NCBI GenBank assembly: GCA_028565635.1
Contig: JAOXYB010032975.1
Location: 1 to 14,333 of the forward strand
DNA: 14,333 nucleotides
Reading direction: 5' to 3'
Source: Phoronis ovalis
Lineage: Eukaryota; Phoronida; Phoronidae
Below the pieces are notes generated by a model, which saw only the letters and a program-made list of their open reading frames with translations, was not told the DNA's origin and did no database searches. Below, one piece after another: positions 8,402-14,333 of the stretch. The translations under genes were made by a program, and so were the position numbers. Within the stretch, counting starts at the first letter, position 1. Each line of letters opens with the position of its first letter.

Positions 8402-9774
8402 CCAAGACAAATTCAAAATATACAATAACTGTACTAGATAAACCATAACATAGCTACATGATAAACCTTTAAAATTAATGTTTATCCACAAAGAAAAGCA
8501 GCCTTACATTTATTCTCCAAAAATATATCCTACAATTTCTTGAGTAGAATCCATTGTACAATCCCAATTTTACACATCTTTATTTAACAAAATATAAGCA
8601 CTTCCTCAAATATGACGATCTAAGCAGAAAACTGACCTTAAAAAGATATCTAAATGTTAGATTCCATATAATCCTGACAATTATTAGTTCAATGCTTAAA
8701 ATACTGTATTTCTTCATAATTATTGAGACTTATCCTTTAACTGGCCTAAGCTAACTGAACTTTTATAGAGAATGCTCAAAAAGCTGAGTTGACACTTGTG
8801 ACTCATCCAAGTTTATGGGTAAAACACAGTGCATTATTACCCAAGAGTTTGAAATATACAACCATATATGTTAAATGTAACCAGATATGATATTATTTCT
8901 AGATGTACTAATCCATCAGAGAAATGCAAAGGATTACAATCACGAACTACATATTGATCTAACTTTAATTATATTTAACTTTTTAATGGAGGTGCAAACA
9001 AAAAAAGTAACAAACAAGAAATATTTCTCATGTATTACAACATACAATTATTTATTTTGCATTGTCTCGCCGTTGACGTTGCAGGCAAGATACACTTCAT
9101 AAAGGTTTACATAAATTGATGTATATTTTTAAAAGTATCAGATAATTCAAACCTTACATACCTTAAAAATAACTACGTTCCTTACACGCACTCACAATAT
9201 TTACAAATAAAAAAAACACACTAACATTAAAGAAATAATGATGCTATTATCAAAATATCGTTAATGGCCTATTTCTTCAAAAATACGCGTCACAATTTAA
9301 AATCACATTACCATTATTTACTTTTCAATGTTATCTTCTTATTTCCCATAGTTTCTTGCTCATTGAACAATTATTATTAGCTACAAAAGCAAAAATTTCT
9401 ATTTATTTACAAAAATGTTCTTTGTTTATATAACCATGCCAATTAAGGGCTATAACAAAACTACATATCCTATGAGGATAAGCAGCAATAACATGAATCT
9501 CAGGCTGACACAGGAGAGTATGGGATATACTATATTACAAAACTAAAACTCTTCTACAGAAAAATGCACTTGAATGACCTTTGACCTTGTTATATTTCCC
9601 AAGGAATTCCAAAGTATAATGCAGGCATGTAGAACAATTCATTTTAAACATTATGAGTGATTACTTATTGCGAGTCAGGGAGTCGGTCATAAATGAGCTA
9701 ATTACCAAGAATTTGCCTCACTATCCCCCAATTACAGTAACTCCGTTTCTTTAATAGTCTAGTGGATTTGTCAA
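8402..9774. other. AT-rich region without recognisable genes
   Basis: Two + strand frames (about 66 and 71 codons, near 8554 and 8887) are open but rich in Leu, Ile, Phe, Tyr and Asn as expected from AT-rich DNA, and show no splice context or motif. The phrase GACCTTTGACCTTG at 9580-9593 resembles a phrase at 12409-12434. The region could be intron or UTR of a gene outside the window, but nothing here decides that. Confidence 0.4.
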
Positions 9775-11425
9775 AAAATCTGGCACTTTTTGGTAAAAGC
9801 ACCAAAGTTGGTACAGTGATAGATACCTAGTATTTAATCATTTTAGGCTATGGACCCTAGCTGAATTTTCCAAAATGGCCACCAAATTCAAGATGGTGCC
9901 AAAAATTAAGTAATTTCACTAAAAATGTCAGTTGCTACCTGTAAAATTTGAACGGGTGAAGAAAGTGTATAATTTCAGTCATTGTGATGCATGAAACTGT
10001 ACAAAATTGCTGCTCAATCCAAGATGGCTGCCAAAAATTGTGCGTTTTCATATACAACATCCGGCTTAACTGGTTGTTAGCATCAGTTCCAAATGAATAA
10101 CAATGATCATAATTCTTAAGGTGAACCTCTAAACAACACCAAACATGTCGTATGTGTAGGTATTCAATTTGCCTTCCAAATTAAAGATGGATGATTCCAT
10201 TTCTAATCAGGCAATGTGAAACCAAAATAAGGGCAAATCGTGTACTTTTTGATACAAGCACTAAATTGGCACAAATGTAGAGTTCAACATTGTAAACAAC
10301 TTTGGATATAGACCCCATCTTAAATTTTCCAAAATGGTTGCCAAATCCAAGTTGGCCACCAAAAGTAAATGCATTTACTAATAGTGTCAGAAGTTGGTAT
10401 TTGAACAAGAATTAAAAATGTACACAAGGTAATCAAGACGTATATGATTTAAGAAATACAGTCATTGTAGAATATGCTAATATTCTTATTGGAGAAGGGA
10501 ATTATCAGCTACATAGGTAGGGATTACGCTTCCCTGATTCCATATTTTGGGAATTTTGCAATCTTGAGTGTGAAATTAAAAAGTTTAGCAATAGACATTA
10601 AAAGGTACATGTAGGATTTTCCTGCTTTATTCATTTCATATATGATCAATTATGTTAACATCCCAAAACTCAATTATGTTGTAGTATAGAACCTGTAACC
10701 GTCTAGAAATAACACTAATATAATCATTTTTTTATAAATTTCATTATTAAAACATTCAATGTTTTGCATCTGTCTTGAATTTGGCAGGCTTTTTGAAAAA
10801 TTTTAAAAGGTGGGTCCATATTCAAAATTATTTGCAATGTCGAACTCTACTTTTGTGCCAAAATTGGTGCTTGTATGAAAAAGTGCTCGATTCACCATTG
10901 TATTTTGTTTACGTATTGCCAATCTAAAAATGGAGTCGTCCATCTTGAATTTGTCAGCCATGTTGGATACCAACACATACTAAATGTCTGATATTGTTAA
11001 GAGGTTCATCTTTATGCATTATGTTCATTGTTACTCAATTGGAACTGATCGATGCTAACAACTATAGTTAAGCCAGGTGTTTATATGCTAACACAATTTT
11101 TGGCAGCCATTTTGGATTGAGAAGCAATTTTGTACAGATTCATGCATCACAGTGACTGAAATTGCTAAGAAATTAATCTTATTACATTATACACTTTCAC
11201 ACATTCAAATTTTACATTAGCAAATTATGATACTTTTTAGTGAAAGCACTTAATGTTTGGTCGCATTTTGGATTTGACGACCATTTTGGAAATTGCAGCT
11301 GGGGTTCATATCCAGGATTGTTCGCAATGTTGAACTGTATGTTTGTGCCAGATTTGGTGTTTGTATCAAAAAGTGCAAGATTCGCCCTTATTTTGGTTTT
11401 ATATTGCTGGATTATGAGTAAAACT
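9775..11425. repeat. Second large imperfect inverted repeat, two units per arm
   Basis: The left arm (about 9775-10390) pairs with the reverse complement of the right arm (about 10790-11425) around a spacer of about 400 bp. The clearest stretch is AATCCAAGATGGCTGCCAAA at 10016-10035, matched by GGCAGCCATTTTGGATTGAG at 11101-11120. Each arm also has two copies of one unit: GCACTTTTTGGTA...CCAAAATGGCCACC (9782-9890) and GTACTTTTTGATA...CCAAAATGGTTGCC (10241-10345) on the left, with inverted partners at about 10800-10890 and 11260-11380. The order is thus unit, unit, spacer, inverted unit, inverted unit. I see no target duplication. Confidence 0.7.
10391..10789. other. Spacer of the second inverted repeat
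   Basis: This AT-rich stretch has no long match to either arm. CAATTATGTT occurs twice near 10646 and 10671. No gene or terminus is visible. Confidence 0.4.
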
Positions 11426-12637
11426 GGGATAGTGACATTGATCGGTTAAATTCTCCAGATACATTCACTGTGGAACATTCCTAAACATAGTACTTGCATT
11501 TTTATTTTTAGAATGACTGGTTTTAATTAGTGCATTTTTGAGACAATTACAATAAATTATAATTATTAAAATTGAATTTATGTAAAGATTAAATATAGCA
11601 AACTGGAACAGACTTTAATTTGTTTATAAGCCAGGGATAATCTGTGCTCCATTGCCATAGCGTTGAATTAATTATAATAACTAATTAATTATGTGAATAA
11701 TTAATGATAAGTTACTAATAAGGGCAATAGTAAAGACTGGTGAAGTGCATAAAAAAACTTATTTTACTGTATCATCATAATTTCAACATACAACGGGCAC
11801 TTATTAAAAGGTACACAATTTCGCTGATGCCACATTTTGCAAAGTAGTATTGCAGCTGTACAGTTTAATTATTTTTTAAATACTATTTACATATTATTTT
11901 CAAACACTAAAATTGCACGATATTATGTAAATACATTGTGTTACTTATATTATAATAAAAACAATGCTCCTGTTAAGAATTAGTAAGCCGATTAAATAGC
12001 ATAAAAAAAACAATTATCTGGACCATTTTTGCCAATAGAGGGCATCTATAGGGCACCGGAAGGGTCAATGAGGGTAAATAAATATCAAAATTGATGTCTA
12101 GACATTTTTTCATCTATTATTCAACTTTCATGAACACACCTCACACTATTATTTAAAAAAAATATTTTTAAAGATTTTACAGTTATATTCTTAATTTTCT
12201 GCCACTAGGGGTTGCCTTATGGCCACCAAATGGCATTTTGGCCCGGATCAATAGCTAAAAATGATCAACTACTGGTAACTTATCATTTTGCCCACTTTGG
12301 TACTCCGGGTTACTTTTTATCAATATATACAAAAGTAGGGATATTTCCACATGCTACATAGTGACATGAACTGAATATTTATTTTTATATAAATCGACTA
12401 CAAATTTGACCTTGGATGACCTCTGACCTCATATACAGACTAACAAAAATCTTGTTTATCCAAAATTTTGAAGCCTAATGTGGACCTACCTATTTTTTCG
12501 AACCATTTTAAAGTTTTTATGCCCATCATTGTATAATAAAGATTATCTATCTATCCTAGCTAAGACTATATGCCAAGGAAGGTACCATTCTATGTGCAAT
12601 GGGCACAAATTTCATTGGTTCAGTGTAATTATGTAGA
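11426..12637. other. AT-rich non-coding region, likely intron or 5' flank of the gene at 12663
   Basis: It holds TAATTA-rich palindromic sequence at 11665-11710 and poly-A/T runs. I looked for an upstream exon on the + strand ending in a GT donor in the phase needed by the acceptor at 12661-12662 and saw no convincing one. The phrases GGGCATCTATAGGGCACCGG (12040) and CACTAGGGGTTGCC (12202) look repeat-derived but have no partner here. Confidence 0.4.
12390..12556 (+). repeat. Possible retroposon 3' tail
   Basis: The stretch ends GTATAATAAAGATTATCTAT followed by CTATCC: an AATAAA-like signal followed by a short ATCT tandem. Many invertebrate non-LTR retroposons and SINEs end this way, from memory of the style rather than a database hit. 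The left boundary is unknown. Copies elsewhere in the genome would be needed to define the element. Confidence 0.3.
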
Positions 12638-12662
12638 ATGAAACTACTTAATTGTTTTTCAG

Positions 12663-13110
12663 ATTGTGAGGTAGAATTAAAGTTTTACCAGAAAGTAACA
12701 GGGCAAAAACAAGACTTGGAACATGAGACAATTGCCAATGTTTGCAAATTTATGACTGATAACATTGGTTATGTTAAAGAATACTTTTTGGAAAACAAAC
12801 TTGAACTTGTTGACATATCCCAGTCACAAGTGCCACAAGAGAAAAATGTTTTAATGCTCTGCTTTGCTACTAAGAAACAAGTCGATGTTGACATACTGCA
12901 TATACATTTTCAAAAAAATCATACTTCCAATGATAGTTTACAGAAGAAATTAAAAAAAAAATTGTTTAAAAGAGGTTTTAAGAATATTGTTGGATGTCAA
13001 GGGTCTGAAATATTGTTGCATTTTAACCTCAATGATGAAGAATATACAAGAGCACATCAACAGTATTTCCTAGAAATATCTGATGAAGACAGTGCAGAAG
13101 ATCAAGAATC
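12663..13110 (+). CDS. Penultimate coding exon of an unrecognised protein gene
   Basis: The frame is open from 12638 to the TAA at 13112, the longest non-repetitive frame in the window. A strong acceptor, TTGTTTTTCAG, ends at 12662, and a consensus donor, GTAAGTA, starts at 13111. The exon is then 448 nt, entered with two bases of a split codon and left with two bases. The protein starts CEVELKFYQKVTGQKQDLEH, has an alternating polar/hydrophobic middle (VLMLCFATKKQ), a Lys-rich patch (LQKKLKKKLFKRGFK), then GSEILLHFNLNDEEYTRAHQ and an acidic end (DEDSAEDQES). It has no signal peptide or membrane segment, and I recognise no domain. An alternative start is ATG 12638, with A at -3; that model would read through the acceptor as MKLLNCFSD and need no upstream exon. 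The splice model is preferred because acceptor and donor are both good. Confidence 0.7.
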
Positions 13111-13186
13111 GTAAGTACTTTTAAGTGCTTTTTGTTTTGTTTTAAATTATTTGTTTGTTAAGTTGCTACTAACATTTCATTTTTAG
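13111..13186 (+). other. 76-nt GT-AG intron with TACTAAC branch point
   Basis: The donor is GTAAGTA at 13111-13117 and the acceptor is CATTTTTAG ending at 13186. A perfect TACTAAC branch-point motif at 13167-13173 lies 13 nt before the 3' splice site. After splicing, the split codon becomes TC|A (Ser) and the next codon is TAA at 13188-13190. Without splicing, the codon is TCG (Ser) followed by TAA at 13112-13114. The two transcripts therefore encode the same C-terminus. Confidence 0.75.
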
Positions 13187-13410
13187 ATAATTCAAACATA
13201 CACAGCGTAAAAACGAAGTACATCCAGTATGGATTTTAAATGGATTCCTAACGGATTATTGAAAATCTGTCAATAAGCCATAGAAAAGCCATCACGGCAT
13301 ACCCGGGAAATCTGTTAAATATCTGTGATGAATGTTGCCGGAGGTGCATTTATATGCGGCTACTTGGATTCCGCAACAGATTTAGGAATAAACACTTTCA
13401 AATATTTAAA
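13187..13410 (+). other. Terminal exon: stop codon and 3'UTR
   Basis: The exon gives one base to the last Ser codon, then the stop TAA at 13188-13190. The rest would be a 3'UTR of about 200 nt. AATAAA is at 13387-13392, and an A/T-rich stretch with possible cleavage sites follows by about 13405-13415. The exact end is inferred. Confidence 0.55.
13387..13392 (+). terminator. Polyadenylation signal AATAAA
   Basis: This canonical hexamer lies about 200 nt after the stop codon of the gene with exon 12663-13110, at a plausible distance and on the same strand. A run of AAATATTTAAAACAACATTT follows as possible cleavage region. Confidence 0.5.
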
Positions 13411-13462
13411 ACAACATTTTATTGACTAAAGTTCTAACTTTTTTTGTTTCATAAATATATTT

Positions 13463-13557
13463 AACACATACACACACCACACCCAACCCCACATGTGTAT
13501 ATATATGTATATGTGGCTGTATGTTTATGTGTATATACATGTATATGTGTGTATAAA

Positions 13558-13590
<33 letters not shown>

Positions 13591-13650
13591 GTATATGTGT
13601 ATATATATATGTATATATATATATATATGTAAATAATATATATATATATG

Positions 13651-13687
<37 letters not shown>

Positions 13688-13710
13688 GCATATGTATATG
13701 TATGTGTATG
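13463..13710. repeat. CA and TA/TG compound microsatellite
   Basis: A short CA-rich stretch (13463-13490) is followed by a long TATATG/TGTATA array to 13710. The array yields open frames of 90-117 codons on both strands made almost only of Tyr, Ile, His, Thr and Val. These are artefacts of the repeat and not genes. Confidence 0.9.
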
Positions 13711-13804
13711 TAGAAAATGGGTACACAACCCCATGCCAACCAATGTTAAATGGGGCCACACAGCTGGCTGATACACATATTTTAAAACGCTTGCTTTACT
13801 GGTC
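13711..13804 (+). repeat. 94-bp direct repeat, copy 1
   Basis: It starts TAGAAAATGGGTACACAACC and matches 13920-14013 with five differences over 94 bases. It begins exactly where the TA/TG microsatellite ends. Confidence 0.85.
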
Positions 13805-13919
13805 AAAAACAAGTTTCAACTTAAAAAAAAACTATCCCACTAGGTGAATTAATCCTGTACTTTGATATATCAGAGGCAAAATTATTGAAAATATGACTAA
13901 CATTTCATCCCGATATAGT

Positions 13920-14013
13920 TAGAAAATGGGTACACAACCCCATGCCAACCAATGTTAAATGGGGCCACACAGCTAGCTGATACACATATTCTAAAACGCT
14001 GGCTTTATTAGTC
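13920..14013 (+). repeat. 94-bp direct repeat, copy 2
   Basis: It matches 13711-13804, offset 209 bp. The tail part (TTTAAAACGCTTGCTTTACT in copy 1) appears a third time, diverged, at about 14040-14070 (TTTAAAACACTTGCATTACT). The repeat therefore belongs to a longer, partly eroded tandem structure that leads into the satellite at 14073. Confidence 0.85.
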
Positions 14014-14072
14014 CAACATTTTTAGTATTTTTAAAATGTGTTTAAAACACTTGCATTACTAGCTCAAAAAAA

Positions 14073-14333
14073 GCAGATATCGAGCGATCGTCACTTCGAT
14101 ACTGATAGCTTTGATTTGTTTTTTTAATTGCAAAAAAAGATATAATTACAAGCAGATATCAAGCGATTATCACTTCGATACTGATAGCTTTTATTTGTTT
14201 TTTTAATGGCAAAAAAGGATATAATTACAAGCAGATATCAAGCGATTGTCACTCCGATACTGATAGCTTTTATTTGTTTTTTTAATGGCAAAAAAGGATA
14301 TAATTACGAGCAGAAATCAAGCGATTGTCACTT
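14073..14333 (+). repeat. 79-bp satellite array, cut by the window end
   Basis: GCAGATATC or GCAGAAATC starts at 14073, 14152, 14231 and 14310, exactly 79 bp apart each time, giving three full units and 24 bases of a fourth. Each unit holds AGCGATTGTCACTTCGATAC, CTGATAGC, then TTTGTTTTTTTAA and AAAAAGGATATAATTA. Copies differ at only a few positions, so the array is young or homogenised. It clearly continues to the right. Confidence 0.92.

Noticed and set aside
8554-9102. Two + frames of 66 and 71 codons
   Set aside because: Composition follows the AT-rich DNA; no motif, partner exon or second copy was seen.
9580-9593. Nuclear-receptor-like direct repeat GACCTTTGACCTTG
   Set aside because: A similar phrase at 12409-12434 suggests a repeat-derived word; no promoter or gene start is nearby to make a response element likely.
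13406-13847. Several open frames of 92-117 codons on both strands
   Set aside because: They are translations of the TA/TG microsatellite, made of alternating Tyr/Ile/His/Thr/Val on both strands at once.
14073-14333. CRISPR-like array
   Set aside because: The whole 79-bp unit repeats with no variable spacers, so it is a satellite.

Overview
The window looks like AT-rich, repeat-dense nuclear DNA from an invertebrate animal, probably marine. The signs are long stretches with no sustained reading frame, GT-AG splice signals with a TACTAAC branch point, an AATAAA signal, TA and purine/pyrimidine microsatellites, short transposons with target duplications, and a satellite array at the right edge. 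I cannot name the species. I see no bacterial operon, rRNA, tRNA or CRISPR array. All alignments were made by eye, so boundaries given with 'about' can move by 10-30 bases.

Layout. 1-843: non-coding sequence with a trinucleotide-like tract and a small direct repeat. 844-1506: a 663-bp non-autonomous DNA transposon with near-perfect terminal inverted repeats and TA target duplications. About 1597-5122: a large imperfect inverted duplication. Its two arms carry the same decayed coding sequence in head-to-head orientation, complement(2513..3136) and 3372..4354, followed in each arm by the same downstream non-coding repeat sequence. 5123-6327: nothing recognisable apart from a weak repeat end. 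6328-6650: a decayed repeat related in layout to the element at 7996. 6651-7610: a nested tandem repeat. 7996-8393: a 398-bp short transposon flanked by a perfect 8-bp target duplication and filled with phased short repeats. 8402-9774: AT-rich sequence with nothing recognisable. About 9775-11425: a second large inverted repeat whose arms each hold two copies of a unit rich in AAAATGG-CC-CCAAA motifs. 11426-12600: AT-rich sequence ending in a retroposon-like tail.

The only gene model that looks intact is at 12638-13410 on the + strand: a 448-nt coding exon (12663-13110), a 76-nt intron (13111-13186) and a terminal exon that supplies the stop at once, followed by a 3'UTR with AATAAA at 13387. 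Its product is not recognised. It is a charged polypeptide with a lysine-rich patch and an acidic C-terminus. Upstream exons are not visible here.

Downstream come a TA/TG microsatellite (13493-13710), two 94-bp direct repeats 209 bp apart (13711 and 13920), and a 79-bp satellite that begins at 14073 and runs out of the window.

The most notable structures are the head-to-head pseudogene pair inside the 3.5-kb palindrome, the terminal intron whose retention or removal gives the same protein end, and the two well-bounded short transposons. None of these is proof of a new functional system. The window is mostly repeat-derived with one gene end.
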